NCBI GenBank assembly: GCA_023248035.1
Contig: JAHFFJ010000002.1
Coordinates: 23,448-61,864, forward strand
Source: Microcaldota archaeon
GTDB taxonomy: Archaea; Micrarchaeota; Micrarchaeia; Anstonellales; Bilamarchaeaceae
Direction: 5' to 3'
DNA: 38,417 bases
The position numbers were made by a program, and so were the translations under genes. Below the pieces are notes generated by a model that was not told the DNA's origin, did not search any database, and saw only the letters and a list, made by a program, of their open reading frames with translations. The first letter of the stretch is position 1. Each line of letters begins with the position of its first letter. Below are positions 18,262 through 27,788 of the stretch, in pieces.

Positions 18262-19290
18262 TCAGTTAATTGAAGATGATATATAATCTGTAAAATCAGA
18301 AATAACCGGTAAAAATGATCGAAAACTTTTAGCTGTAGACAGATGTGTGCTCTTAAAAGTATTTGCACCGTTCAAACTATCTGAAGAAAGAAAGTCAGAA
18401 TATATAGGTCTGAGAAAATCTGGTATACATCTAAACTCAAAAAGATATGAAAATGCCTCCATCTTCATAAAGTAAGTTTTATGGTCAGGTTTATCCTTAT
18501 AAAAAGGAATTTTTCCTTCCAGGTGAGATCTCAGATAACAATACCATTGTAAGGTTTTTTTAATCTCTCCTGTTCTATCTGGAGCTATGGACGGAAATCG
18601 AAATGATATAAACGAGTCTATTTCTTTTTCAAAACCGTTTAAGCTAATGTAGTTCCCATACTGGAAATATTCCTGAATTCTTGTAGGTTCTGAAGCTCTT
18701 GCAAATAGGCTTAAGAATAATGTCCCTATTTCACTCTGTATTTTAGGGGCTAAAGTTTCGAATTGATCATGCAACAACTCATGTATGAAAGCGTTTCTCA
18801 TTCCTTCTAAATTTCCGGTGCCTTTTTCTGGTGAAAGGTGAACCAAATCATAAACTGGACAGATACGTCTTTGTTCATAATTAGAACCAGAACTCGTTAA
18901 GAGACGGAAGTTTTCATTTATTCTTGATAAGTACCCCCCTCCAACTCCCTCTATGGGTACCAATATGAAAACATTATTTTCTAACATACTGATCACTTTA
19001 GGATTAGATAGATTTAGAGAATTTAGAAAAGACATATATGTTCTGATTAGTTTTTTCTGTTCGTTGCGAACAGAAGGAGATATTTTAGATGTAGAATCAA
19101 AACCGGTATTTCCAAGGTTCCATGATTCTGGAATTTTTATTGTAAGCTCTTTAATCTGAAAACCTCTTTCGGTTTTTTCAAGTACAAATGCCGGTATCCA
19201 TTGCTCTTTAATTTTTTGTGGTGTAACAAGAACAATGCGATGATGTTTATCCCTTGGGCTTCTCTGAATTTCTGCCATTACAAATCTCAT
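18262..19290 (-). CDS. Hypothetical protein with HExxH motif (putative metallopeptidase-like)
   Basis: GMRNAFIHELLHDQFETLAPKIQSEIGTLFLSLFARASE; no family recognised. Start may be the internal MAEIQRS. Confidence 0.6.
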   Translation of the reverse strand: MRFVMAEIQRSPRDKHHRIVLVTPQKIKEQWIPAFVLEKTERGFQIKELTIKIPESWNLGNTGFDSTSKISPSVRNEQKKLIRTYMSFLNSLNLSNPKVISMLENNVFILVPIEGVGGGYLSRINENFRLLTSSGSNYEQRRICPVYDLVHLSPEKGTGNLEGMRNAFIHELLHDQFETLAPKIQSEIGTLFLSLFARASEPTRIQEYFQYGNYISLNGFEKEIDSFISFRFPSIAPDRTGEIKKTLQWYCYLRSHLEGKIPFYKDKPDHKTYFMKMEAFSYLFEFRCIPDFLRPIYSDFLSSDSLNGANTFKSTHLSTAKSFRSFLPVISDFTDYISSSIN

Positions 19291-19394
19291 TACAAAAGAT
19301 GATATAAATTATTCGTAATCAAATCGCATATCTCTTTGTTGTTTAGATCAATTTATCAAAAAATCTAACCACGTTATTCATAAAAAAATATATA

Positions 19395-19973
19395 TCAACG
19401 AACGGTCTTATCTCGATGCAATGTTTTGCCTTCCACAAGATCAATTATACTCGAAGGTCCACCATATTTTGTTTTTCCTCCATCAATTAAAAGATCAGCA
19501 GCATTCGTAACTACAGCTGCAATTTCATCAAGCGAAGTTGGCGGTTCCTTTGCCGTAAGATTAGCGCTTGTTGAAATTATTGGGGTTCCAAACTTTTTGC
19601 AAAGAAGCTGGCAAAATTCTGAATCAGGTATCCGTACCCCAAGCTTGTCATTTGGTGAAGCTGCAATTGGCTTGCGCAACTTTAATAAGAAAGTATAAGG
19701 GCCAGGTAGATGTTTTTTGATAATCTCACGATCATTTTCAGTCAGTTCACAATATTCTTCCATCATAAGATTATCCATCATGACTGACATCGGGCGCATT
19801 TCACGTATACCTTTGATCGTATGTATTCTTTCCACAACACTTTTTGAAGTTCCATCACCACCAAGACCATATAATGTGTCAGTTGGGTAAATCAGAACTC
19901 CACCACTTTTGAGAATTGAAACTGCCACATCAACTGCAGAATCAAGATCCGTTTTGTCTAATGTAATTTTCAT
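19395..19973 (-). CDS. Sua5/YciO/YrdC-family threonylcarbamoyl-AMP synthase
   Basis: GGVLIYPTDTLYGLGGDGTSKSVVERIHTIKGIREMRPMSVMM...STSANLTAKEPPTSL; start overlaps lysS stop. Confidence 0.93.
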   Translation of the reverse strand: MKITLDKTDLDSAVDVAVSILKSGGVLIYPTDTLYGLGGDGTSKSVVERIHTIKGIREMRPMSVMMDNLMMEEYCELTENDREIIKKHLPGPYTFLLKLRKPIAASPNDKLGVRIPDSEFCQLLCKKFGTPIISTSANLTAKEPPTSLDEIAAVVTNAADLLIDGGKTKYGGPSSIIDLVEGKTLHRDKTVR

Positions 19974-21481
19974 AATCCAAGATCCCGTTTAAGCCTCTCA
20001 ACACCGAGTGCTTCAATTAGTTTGCCCATCCTTGGTCCTTTTGGCTTTCCTATTACCGCCTGATAAAGTTCGGCAAACATCTGCTTTGGTTCTATTGAAT
20101 TTGCTTTTGCAAATTCAAATACGGAGTTATGTATGGAAAGCGCATCGCCACCACTAATCCCAACCATATATTTCTTTACGTTCTCGCTTATGGGTACCTT
20201 ACCCGCCTGGTATTTGAATCGGTAATCCTCAGGTATGAAATCGCGTGCTATCCATTCCTCTATGAAAGGCTTTAGGTAAAATGCACCTTCATTGTCGTTA
20301 AGTTTCTTTCCTACTTCCTCCCAGTTCTGGTAAATCTGGTAGTATAAAAGCAGATCCAAAAATGATTTCCACCTCATCTTATTCGTGCTTATTGCAAATG
20401 CTATCGCTCTTTTGCGTTCCGGCCTACCCATCTCGTCGAGCTTGCCTTGCTCAAGTTTCGAAGCACCTTCGAAATCCTCAATTGTTCTAAGCAGGTTTTC
20501 ACTTGTTGGATTTATGTCTATGTTCTCTTCAAGATCGGGTCGAACAAGCATATATTTTATTATCTCGGCAGGAAGTAAAGTTACAATCTCCCGGACACCC
20601 ATCCCAATTCCTTTTGATTTGGAATATTTCTTCCCCTGAAAAAGTATGAATCCGTACCTGTAGTGTATGTGATAGTCCTTCTTCATTAGTTTTAGTGTAA
20701 TTACCTCACAGGTATCTTCTGAGCCGCCTTTTGTATGGTGGTCTATCCCAGCTCCTTCTATGCTAGTTCCAAATATCTGCTTCCAAACTGGCCAGTGCAA
20801 TCTCCAAACTATCTTGTATCTATGATCACTGATTTTATTTTTTCCTCTATGACCGCAACCTTTTGTGTATTTGACATCCTTGTCACATATATATTCGTAA
20901 TTCTCCCCATCATGGCTAATCACTCTGGTGGTTGCTATTTTCCCGCACTCGCATATGGGCATTATTGGTGACCAGTCCTTTTTCTCCTCTTTCCCGCTGG
21001 TCTGCTCTATAACCATCCTGGTTTCGTTTTCATTTTTTAGGAAAAAGCGTGCATATTCATCAAACTTACCCTCATTGTAATACTCATTTATCCTAACTAC
21101 TACTGGTTTAACCCCGAATTTCTCCATAAGCTCTCGTGCCTCATCGAGATAATAATCACCAAAACTCCTGCTTTTGCCAGTAGGATCAGGCACATCACAA
21201 AGTGGCTTGCCTAAATGCGGCTTAAGAAATTCAGTGTGTTTCTCCATCTCTACTGGGACACCATCAAATGCATCGAGTATGTCTGCTGCAAAGTAAAAGC
21301 TGCATTTTTTTCCTCGTTTTTCTATCGCATCTCGTATTACTGAAGGAAAGAGAAATTCGCACAATGTGCCTAAATGAGCCGGTCCTGAAGTTGTCATTCC
21401 GCCGCTGATGACATACGGTTCGTTTTTCTCTTCTATTACCCGGCCTGCAAGCCATTCTGACCAGTGCATGTGTTCTGACAT
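19970..21481 (-). CDS. lysS: Lysyl-tRNA synthetase, class I
   Basis: SGGMTTSGPAHLGTLCEFL (HIGH-like) and GKKYSKSKGIGMG (KMSKS-like); class I LysRS layout with internal Cys knuckles. Confidence 0.96.
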   Translation of the reverse strand: MSEHMHWSEWLAGRVIEEKNEPYVISGGMTTSGPAHLGTLCEFLFPSVIRDAIEKRGKKCSFYFAADILDAFDGVPVEMEKHTEFLKPHLGKPLCDVPDPTGKSRSFGDYYLDEARELMEKFGVKPVVVRINEYYNEGKFDEYARFFLKNENETRMVIEQTSGKEEKKDWSPIMPICECGKIATTRVISHDGENYEYICDKDVKYTKGCGHRGKNKISDHRYKIVWRLHWPVWKQIFGTSIEGAGIDHHTKGGSEDTCEVITLKLMKKDYHIHYRYGFILFQGKKYSKSKGIGMGVREIVTLLPAEIIKYMLVRPDLEENIDINPTSENLLRTIEDFEGASKLEQGKLDEMGRPERKRAIAFAISTNKMRWKSFLDLLLYYQIYQNWEEVGKKLNDNEGAFYLKPFIEEWIARDFIPEDYRFKYQAGKVPISENVKKYMVGISGGDALSIHNSVFEFAKANSIEPKQMFAELYQAVIGKPKGPRMGKLIEALGVERLKRDLGL

Positions 21482-21610
21482 AACTTACATCTTCTCCCAA
21501 GTATTTTTATTCTGTGTCACTCTTATTTGGCAGAACTTCCTGATAACTATGGCAAATCTAAGATCTGGGAATATACCAAGCTTTAAAAAGAATTCATATC
21601 AGAGTTAAGA

Positions 21611-21726
21611 TGTCAGCGGTCATAGGTAGGGGGAAACACCTGATCCCATTTCGAACTCAGAAGTTAAGCCCCTTCACGGTGATATGAGTACTGCTCTTCG
21701 AGCGGGAAATTTTACTGCTGCTGACA
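21611..21726 (+). rRNA. 5S ribosomal RNA
   Basis: Terminal helix TGTCAGC...GCTGACA; conserved TGATCCCATTTCGAACTCAGAAGTTAAGCCCC and GGTGATATGAGTACTGC; TATA-like TTTAAAAA upstream; T-rich tail. Confidence 0.95.
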
Positions 21727-21807
21727 CTTATTTTTCTAATTTATCTTTTCTATCTTATAGGTACACCGTAATTTTACTCAATTATATTAAATTCTAACAT
21801 AATGGTA

Positions 21808-22053
21808 ATGGTTATGGAAAAAGAACGCGCAAAAAAAGATATAGAAAAACTCGATCGCATAATTGCCATTTTCAAATCCCTAAATCTAGCTGAAAAATAC
21901 CCAAAAATCATTGAATACGCAGAAAACTATTGTTCAGACGCCAAACATTTCTATGAAAAAGGAGACTACTTCACATCATTTGGGGCAGCAAACTATGCTT
22001 ATGGTTTTATCGATGCCATTCTTGTTATCGAAGACAAACATCAGGTACTCTAA
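21808..22053 (+). CDS. DUF357-like small helical protein
   Basis: KIIEYAENYCSDAKHFYEKGDYFTSFGAANYAYGFIDA, a DUF357-type pattern; four-base-scale spacing to ksgA. Start 21802/21808/21814 unresolved. Confidence 0.75.
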   Translation: MVMEKERAKKDIEKLDRIIAIFKSLNLAEKYPKIIEYAENYCSDAKHFYEKGDYFTSFGAANYAYGFIDAILVIEDKHQVL

Positions 22054-22797
22054 ATGCCAAAACGCAGGAAGTTTCTGGGGCAATGCTTCTTAGAAGATAA
22101 AAATATTCTTGCTCTAGAAGCTAAGCTACTTGATCCAAAAGACAAAACCGTTCTTGAAATTGGTGGGGGGGACGGAAGGCTTACCAGGGCAATTCTGCAA
22201 CAAAAATCAAAAAAACTTTTTGTAGTTGAAAAAGATCCACGTTTTGCAGCTATGCTTCGTGATATTAGCAATTCAGCCATTCAGGTATTAGAGGGTGATT
22301 TTCTCACAATCCAAATACCAGAAATCGATCTTATAATCGGAAATATTCCCTACTACATTTCATCAGAAATCATATTCTCCCTTCCAAAACTGCACTTTGA
22401 GAAGGCACTACTGATGGTGCAAAAAGAATTTGCACAGAAGATGGTTGCAAAGCCTGGTGATAGTAATTATGGTCGTCTCTCTGTAACTGCACAGATTCAT
22501 TTTGAAATTACATTAGAGCACATCGTCCCAAACCACCTTTTCCGTCCAGTTCCAAAAGTTGATTCAGCAATAATAATGCTAAAACCAACCCGTACTCTGC
22601 TAAGCGGGTTTGAAGAAGATATAATCAGATTCATTTTCCAACATAAAAATAAAAATGTGAAAAATGCACTAATTCATTCAAATTTCTCTGCCTCAACCAT
22701 ATCAAAACTTGGTGGATTAGCTTTAAGGAGAGGAAGGACACTTGCAAAAGAAGAGTGCCTTGAAATTGCAAGGATTTTGGAAACGAATCCTGCCTAA
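22054..22797 (+). CDS. ksgA: 16S rRNA (adenine) dimethyltransferase, KsgA/Dim1 family
   Basis: KFLGQCFLEDKNI...VLEIGGGDGRLTRAILQ...DLIIGNIPYYISSEIIF...FRPVPKVDSAII. Confidence 0.95.
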   Translation: MPKRRKFLGQCFLEDKNILALEAKLLDPKDKTVLEIGGGDGRLTRAILQQKSKKLFVVEKDPRFAAMLRDISNSAIQVLEGDFLTIQIPEIDLIIGNIPYYISSEIIFSLPKLHFEKALLMVQKEFAQKMVAKPGDSNYGRLSVTAQIHFEITLEHIVPNHLFRPVPKVDSAIIMLKPTRTLLSGFEEDIIRFIFQHKNKNVKNALIHSNFSASTISKLGGLALRRGRTLAKEECLEIARILETNPA

Positions 22798-22835
22798 TAC
22801 GGCAACTTTTTAATTCTAATTACCAATGTCTTTTC

Positions 22836-23360
22836 ATGAAAATAGCAAAAGAAACCGAAAATCTCCTAATAATCAAAGAATCAAATATAATTGGCCCAAT
22901 GATAGGCGGCATCTTCATATTTGTCGGTGTTATTTTATTCATAGTCTCGGTCTTTTTAATTAATATATCAGAGCTCTTAGGTTATCTTAAATTTTGTGGG
23001 GGCTTCATGGCCATAATAGGTATTTTTGCTGCAATATTACTCTACGAAGAAACTACTATAGTTGCCGACAAGACTGATAAAGTTCTAAAGGTTATAAAAA
23101 GAAAATCATATTCTTCAAGAAAATCTTTCCTGGACATTGGCGGAATTGAAAAAATTGGCTATAGGGAAAAAACTGACAACTCTGATGGTTCTACCTATTA
23201 CTATGTGGAATTAGATGCATTCACCAAGCAATCGGTACAAATCCCACTGGTAAGAACTCCAAGAATCGGGGGAACAATAGCAGAAAAGTTCATGGCTGAA
23301 AACCGTGAAGCTGCAAAAAAACTCTCCAAATTTCTTGGAGTAGTTCTCTCATCAGAATAA
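22836..23360 (+). CDS. Small membrane protein, hypothetical
   Basis: Two predicted N-terminal TM segments (GPMIGGIFIFVGVILFIVSVFLI / GGFMAIIGIFAAILLY). Confidence 0.65.
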   Translation: MKIAKETENLLIIKESNIIGPMIGGIFIFVGVILFIVSVFLINISELLGYLKFCGGFMAIIGIFAAILLYEETTIVADKTDKVLKVIKRKSYSSRKSFLDIGGIEKIGYREKTDNSDGSTYYYVELDAFTKQSVQIPLVRTPRIGGTIAEKFMAENREAAKKLSKFLGVVLSSE

Positions 23361-24443
23361 CCCAAATCCTTTTTTCTTACTTTCGTTCTCCTCTTTTTCA
23401 AATTCTTCAAGGAGTTCTTTTTGTTTCTTACTAAGGTTTTTTGGAACATCTATAATTACTCTGACTATCTCATCTCCCTTTCCTGAGCGTTGGATATGGG
23501 GTATGCCTTCTCCCCTAAGCCTAAATGCCGTATGCGATTTAGTCCCGGGGGGTATGCTAAGCATATCGCTTCCAAATAATGTCGGTACTTCTATTTTTCC
23601 GCCAATTGCAGCTTTAGCAAAACTTAGCGGAATTTCAATATAAAGATCATCACCCTCACGGTGGAATTTCTTATGCTCTGCAACATGCACTCTTACAAAA
23701 AGATCTCCAGGTCCATCGCGGCCGTATTCCCCAAGATTATCGAGCCTTAGCCGCATGTCATCATCTATACCATGAGGTATGTCTATTTTGATGTGCTCAT
23801 TCGAACTTGTCTTTCCACTACCACCACAATTCCTGCACGGTTTTTCTATCTTTACTCCCTCTCCCCTACACTTACCGCATGTAGTGACTGTGTAAAACGA
23901 CATCGGTCCAGCTCGCCTTGCCTGCTGTACCTGCCCACGACCGTTGCATGAACTGCATTTGGTTCTTGAGCTTCCAGGTTCACTTCCTTCTCCCTTACAC
24001 CTATCACAAGCACGGCTTCTGTTGTAGTGTATCTCCTTTTTCACACCCTTTGCAGCTTCTTCAAGAGTTATCCTGACTTCGGTTTCCAAATTAGCTCCGT
24101 AATCTCCTTGTCTCCTTCCGCCAAAACCGCTACCAAAAGGGTCAAAGCCAAAATTGCGGAAGATATCTTCAAAACCTCCAAAATCTGCATTACGGAAAAT
24201 ATCCTCCTCACTATACATGTTGTCGAATCCAGCGTGACCATACTGGTCGTACTGCTTTCGTTTAGTTTCATCACTTAGTACAGCGTAAGCTTCAGATATT
24301 TCCTTGAATTTTTCTGTTGCACCAGCATCCTTATTACGGTCTGGATGGTATTGCATTGCAAGCTTTCTATATGACTGCTTTATCTGATCGCTTGTGGCAT
24401 TTTTAGCCAAACCAAGAACTTCGTAATAATCTCGTTTGGTCAT
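23352..24443 (-). CDS. dnaJ: Chaperone DnaJ (full length, with Zn fingers)
   Basis: J domain with HPD, G/F region, four CxxCxGxG-type repeats, C-terminal domain. Confidence 0.97.
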   Translation of the reverse strand: MTKRDYYEVLGLAKNATSDQIKQSYRKLAMQYHPDRNKDAGATEKFKEISEAYAVLSDETKRKQYDQYGHAGFDNMYSEEDIFRNADFGGFEDIFRNFGFDPFGSGFGGRRQGDYGANLETEVRITLEEAAKGVKKEIHYNRSRACDRCKGEGSEPGSSRTKCSSCNGRGQVQQARRAGPMSFYTVTTCGKCRGEGVKIEKPCRNCGGSGKTSSNEHIKIDIPHGIDDDMRLRLDNLGEYGRDGPGDLFVRVHVAEHKKFHREGDDLYIEIPLSFAKAAIGGKIEVPTLFGSDMLSIPPGTKSHTAFRLRGEGIPHIQRSGKGDEIVRVIIDVPKNLSKKQKELLEEFEKEENESKKKGFGLF

Positions 24444-24446
24444 GGT

Positions 24447-24749
24447 CTACCTGTACATGTTGTTTTTTCTTTCGTTCATTATGTTTTCCCAAATTCTTTC
24501 CACTTTCATTGACCATGGATCCAGCCCTGGAGTTCCTCTATCATGACTCTCGGAAATAGTTACTGGCATTTTTTCCTTTCCTATCAGTATACTGTAAGCC
24601 TCAGTTATCTCCCGGAATTTTTGCTCTGCTGATGGATCTTTGTTTCGGTCGGGGTGATATTTGAGTGCGAGCCTCCGGTAGGCCTTTTTGATTTGGTCCG
24701 GTGTAGCATTATTAGGCACTCCCAATACCTCATGATAATTTTTGGCCAT
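24447..24749 (-). CDS. Short J-domain protein
   Basis: [58 protein letters not shown] motif, no Zn fingers. Confidence 0.92.
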   Translation of the reverse strand: MAKNYHEVLGVPNNATPDQIKKAYRRLALKYHPDRNKDPSAEQKFREITEAYSILIGKEKMPVTISESHDRGTPGLDPWSMKVERIWENIMNERKNNMYR

Positions 24750-24761
24750 TATTCCACTCCT

Positions 24762-26618
24762 TTACTTAACTTTTTCATACTTTCCATCAACTACATCGTC
24801 GCCTTTTGCATTATCATCATTACCGCCATTTTGGGTGCTATCCCTTCCGTTTCCCATATCCGGTCCGCCTCCTTGCTGACCATACATAGAACCACCAACT
24901 TCCTGCAAGGCTTTTTTAAGCCTGTCGATTTCGGAATTTATAGCAGCAACATCATCGCCCTTTAAAACTTCTTCAAGTTTCTTTTGTGCCTCTGCTATTT
25001 TATCGTACTGCTCTTTTGAGAGTTTATCCTTAAACTCATCCACTGTCTTTTTGGCAACATAAACGAGAGATTCTGCCTCATTCCTTGCAGTTGCAAGTTC
25101 AAATGCTTTCTTATCTGCATCTGCAAATTTCTCTGCCTCTGCCATCTTATTCTTTATTTCATCATCCTTCATCTTTAATGGGGCAGTCACTCTCATGCTC
25201 TGCTCCTTGTTGCTGGCCTTATCTTTGGCGCTCACATGCAGTATTCCGTTTGCATCTATGTCAAATGCTACTTCAACCTGCGGCACTCCTCTGGGTGCTG
25301 GTGGGATTCCAAGTAAAGTAAACTTTCCAAGTTCCACGTTATCTTTTGCCATCGGTCGCTCTCCTTGTAAAATATGGACATCTACCGCAGTCTGCATATC
25401 TGCTGCAGTTGAGAACACCTGGCTTTTCTTTGTGGGGATAGTGGTGTTCCGATCTATAAGTTTTGTCATAACTCCACCCATGGTTTCAAGTCCAAGAGAA
25501 AGCGGAGTAACATCCAAAAGCAGAATATCTTTTACTTCACCAGATAGTACTCCTCCTTGGACTGCAGCTCCCATTGCAACACATTCCATAGGGTCAATTC
25601 CACGCTCTACCTTCTTGCCAAGCGTATCCTCGACAAATTTCTGGACAATCGGCATTCTGGTCGGTCCACCTACCATAATTATCTTCTCTATATCATTGGG
25701 CGAGAGTTTAGCGTCCTTGAGTGCATTTTCCATAGGTGCCCGGCATCGCTCTATAACTGGTCGAATAAGGTCTTCGAGCTTTGCCCTGCTAAGTTTGTGT
25801 ACAAAATGCTTTGGTTGGTTGGCAACCGATGTTAAGAAAGGCAGATTGACTTCAGAATCAAGCGATGTTGAAAGTTCGATCTTCGCCTTTTCTGCAGCTT
25901 CAAGTATTCTTTGTTGTGCCTGGCGATCCTTTGAAATGTCCACCCCACTTTCTTTCCTAAACTGGTCAGAAAGATATTCGCAAATGATACAATCCATATC
26001 AGTTCCGCCCAACTGTGTATCTCCGTTGGTAGATCGTACTTCGAAAACCCCGCCTCCAAAGTCCATTATGGTTACATCTAAGGTTCCTCCTCCAAGATCA
26101 AATACAAGTATCTTCATGTCTTTGCCAGCCTTATCCAGTCCATAAGCAAGGCAGGCTGCAGTTGGTTCGTTTACAAGTCTAACTACTTCTAAACCCGCTA
26201 TTTCTCCAGCATCTTTTGTAGCCTGTCTCTGGTTGTCGTTGAAGTAAGCTGGAACAGTAATCACTGCCTTCTCTACTTTTTCACCCAAAAATTCTTCTGC
26301 ATCTTTTTTTATCTTCTGCAAGATGTATGAGGAAAGTTCCTGCGGGCGGTATTCCTTTCCAAATATGTTATACTTGTAATCCGTTCCCATCTTTCTTTTG
26401 AAGGCAAAAACCGTTCCTTCGGTATTAGTTACTGCCTGGCGCCTTGCCGGTTCACCTATTATCCTTTGCCCATCTCGTGTGAGGGCAACATAACTTGGAA
26501 ATGCTTTTCCGTATTGTGTTATTCCCTCTGCACTTGGTATTATTTTTGGCCTACCTCCTTCGAGGAAAGCAGCAGCTGAATTACTTGTTCCAAGATCGAT
26601 ACCTATTATTTTGCTCAT
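24762..26618 (-). CDS. dnaK: Chaperone DnaK (Hsp70)
   Basis: [22 protein letters not shown]...[17 protein letters not shown]...[17 protein letters not shown]. Confidence 0.98.
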   Translation of the reverse strand: MSKIIGIDLGTSNSAAAFLEGGRPKIIPSAEGITQYGKAFPSYVALTRDGQRIIGEPARRQAVTNTEGTVFAFKRKMGTDYKYNIFGKEYRPQELSSYILQKIKKDAEEFLGEKVEKAVITVPAYFNDNQRQATKDAGEIAGLEVVRLVNEPTAACLAYGLDKAGKDMKILVFDLGGGTLDVTIMDFGGGVFEVRSTNGDTQLGGTDMDCIICEYLSDQFRKESGVDISKDRQAQQRILEAAEKAKIELSTSLDSEVNLPFLTSVANQPKHFVHKLSRAKLEDLIRPVIERCRAPMENALKDAKLSPNDIEKIIMVGGPTRMPIVQKFVEDTLGKKVERGIDPMECVAMGAAVQGGVLSGEVKDILLLDVTPLSLGLETMGGVMTKLIDRNTTIPTKKSQVFSTAADMQTAVDVHILQGERPMAKDNVELGKFTLLGIPPAPRGVPQVEVAFDIDANGILHVSAKDKASNKEQSMRVTAPLKMKDDEIKNKMAEAEKFADADKKAFELATARNEAESLVYVAKKTVDEFKDKLSKEQYDKIAEAQKKLEEVLKGDDVAAINSEIDRLKKALQEVGGSMYGQQGGGPDMGNGRDSTQNGGNDDNAKGDDVVDGKYEKVK

Positions 26619-26633
26619 ATACCCTCACCTCTG

Positions 26634-26653
26634 AAAAGGACCAAGGTCCTTTT
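26634..26653 (-). promoter_or_regulatory. Hairpin immediately upstream of the dnaK Shine-Dalgarno
   Basis: Near-perfect palindrome AAAAGGACC-AA-GGTCCTTTT; RNA sense AAAAGGAC-CUUG-GUCCUUUU, followed by CAGAGGTGAGGGTATATG. Confidence 0.6.
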
Positions 26654-26734
26654 CTAATCTCCTTTTCTTTGAAAGGTTTCTTTCCAACTTCCTTTTCTTT
26701 GAACGGTTCTTTTCTAATCTCCCTCTACTTTCAA
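26645..26734. repeat. Three imperfect 30-bp tandem repeats in the grpE-dnaK intergenic region
   Basis: GGTCCTTTTCTAATCTCCTTTTCTTTGAAA / GGTTTCTTTCCAACTTCCTTTTCTTTGAAC / GGTTCTTTTCTAATCTCCCTCTACTTTCAA. Confidence 0.85.
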
Positions 26735-26749
26735 ACTTCCCATATCCTT

Positions 26750-27199
26750 CTATTTTGAGTTTTTATCCAAACTTTCCTGTCCATTACCAACTGCCACTTT
26801 AGCGTGGCGTAATATTTTACCTTTAATCGTATATCCCTTTTGGATTTCTTCAACTACCATTCCCTCTTTACCCCCCACATGGCGTATTGCATCATGCTTG
26901 TAAGGGTCAAATTTCCCATCCAACGATTTCATGGGTTCTACGCCCTCGCGCTTGAGTATGTCTAATAACTTTATGTATATCAGTTCGATTCCTTTCCTAA
27001 TTTCTTTTTGTTCAGCGTTTTGCATATGCTCTAGTGCAATTTGGAATTCATCCACCACGCTTAGCAACTTAAGAGCCAAATCCGCACTGGCATTTTCCCG
27101 TATAATCTCATTCTCCTTAGCGGTGCGTTTTTTATAGTTCTCGAAATCGGCCTGAAGTCTCTTCATACTTTCTTCCAACTCCCTGGGCCTATCATTCAA
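26750..27199 (-). CDS. grpE: Nucleotide exchange factor GrpE (start uncertain; frame is open to about 27310)
   Basis: LQADFENYKKRTAKENEIIRENASADLALKLLSVVDEFQIALEH...GVEPMKSLDGKFDPYKHDAI...GYTIKGKILRHAKVAVG. Listed start is a TTG. Confidence 0.88.
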   Translation of the reverse strand: MNDRPRELEESMKRLQADFENYKKRTAKENEIIRENASADLALKLLSVVDEFQIALEHMQNAEQKEIRKGIELIYIKLLDILKREGVEPMKSLDGKFDPYKHDAIRHVGGKEGMVVEEIQKGYTIKGKILRHAKVAVGNGQESLDKNSK

Positions 27200-27383
27200 A
27201 AGAAGCTCTTTCTCGTGGATAATTTGCTTCTTTTCCTCTTCTGGGGCTATTAAAGGTTTATCCTCACCCGCCTCAATTTGTTCATCTACCGTATAATCAC
27301 CTGATATGCATATTGCTTATTTTTTTAACAATCTGTTTAATATTAGGAAAGATTTTTAAATTTTCATACCAAACTATAAATAC

Positions 27384-27788
27384 ATGTCTCAACAACGCCG
27401 TTACTATCGTCAGATCGTTATTCGCTATGTTTCCATTCCCGTACAAGAAGAAAATACCGACAGTGAAATAAACTACATATACCAGTGCCTTGGCCTTGGT
27501 GATGAACGTGACGATGTCGGACGTGAGGTCTTCCGTGCACTTGTAAAGTCAAGCATGCGTGGTGAAGGCATTTCATCGAGAGACATTATGCAGCTTAACG
27601 AAGTTAGCCAGGCTGCCGTGATCTATCATCTTAATCTATTCCAGCGTTCGGGTATTGTAACCAAAGATGGCAGGAACTATTATCTTCGTGCTCCCACTCT
27701 TGAGCAAACCCTCGAAGAGATGGAAAACGATGTCCACCATCGTTTCGCCCATCTAAAATCTATAGCAAAGAAAATACAAGGAAGCTAA
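27384..27788 (+). CDS. Winged-HTH transcriptional regulator
   Basis: ALVKSSMRGEGISSRDIMQLNEVSQAAVIYHLNLFQRSGIVTKDGRNYYLRAPTLEQTLEEME; divergent from grpE. Confidence 0.7.
   Translation: MSQQRRYYRQIVIRYVSIPVQEENTDSEINYIYQCLGLGDERDDVGREVFRALVKSSMRGEGISSRDIMQLNEVSQAAVIYHLNLFQRSGIVTKDGRNYYLRAPTLEQTLEEMENDVHHRFAHLKSIAKKIQGS

Noticed and set aside
25195-26145. Long (316 aa) plus-strand ORF
   Set aside because: Fully antisense to dnaK; Ser-rich composition is typical of a shadow frame of a conserved gene.
26495-26758. ORF with repeated FLISFSL/FFPTSFSL peptides
   Set aside because: The peptide repeats merely reflect the 30-bp intergenic DNA repeats and the ORF runs antisense into dnaK.
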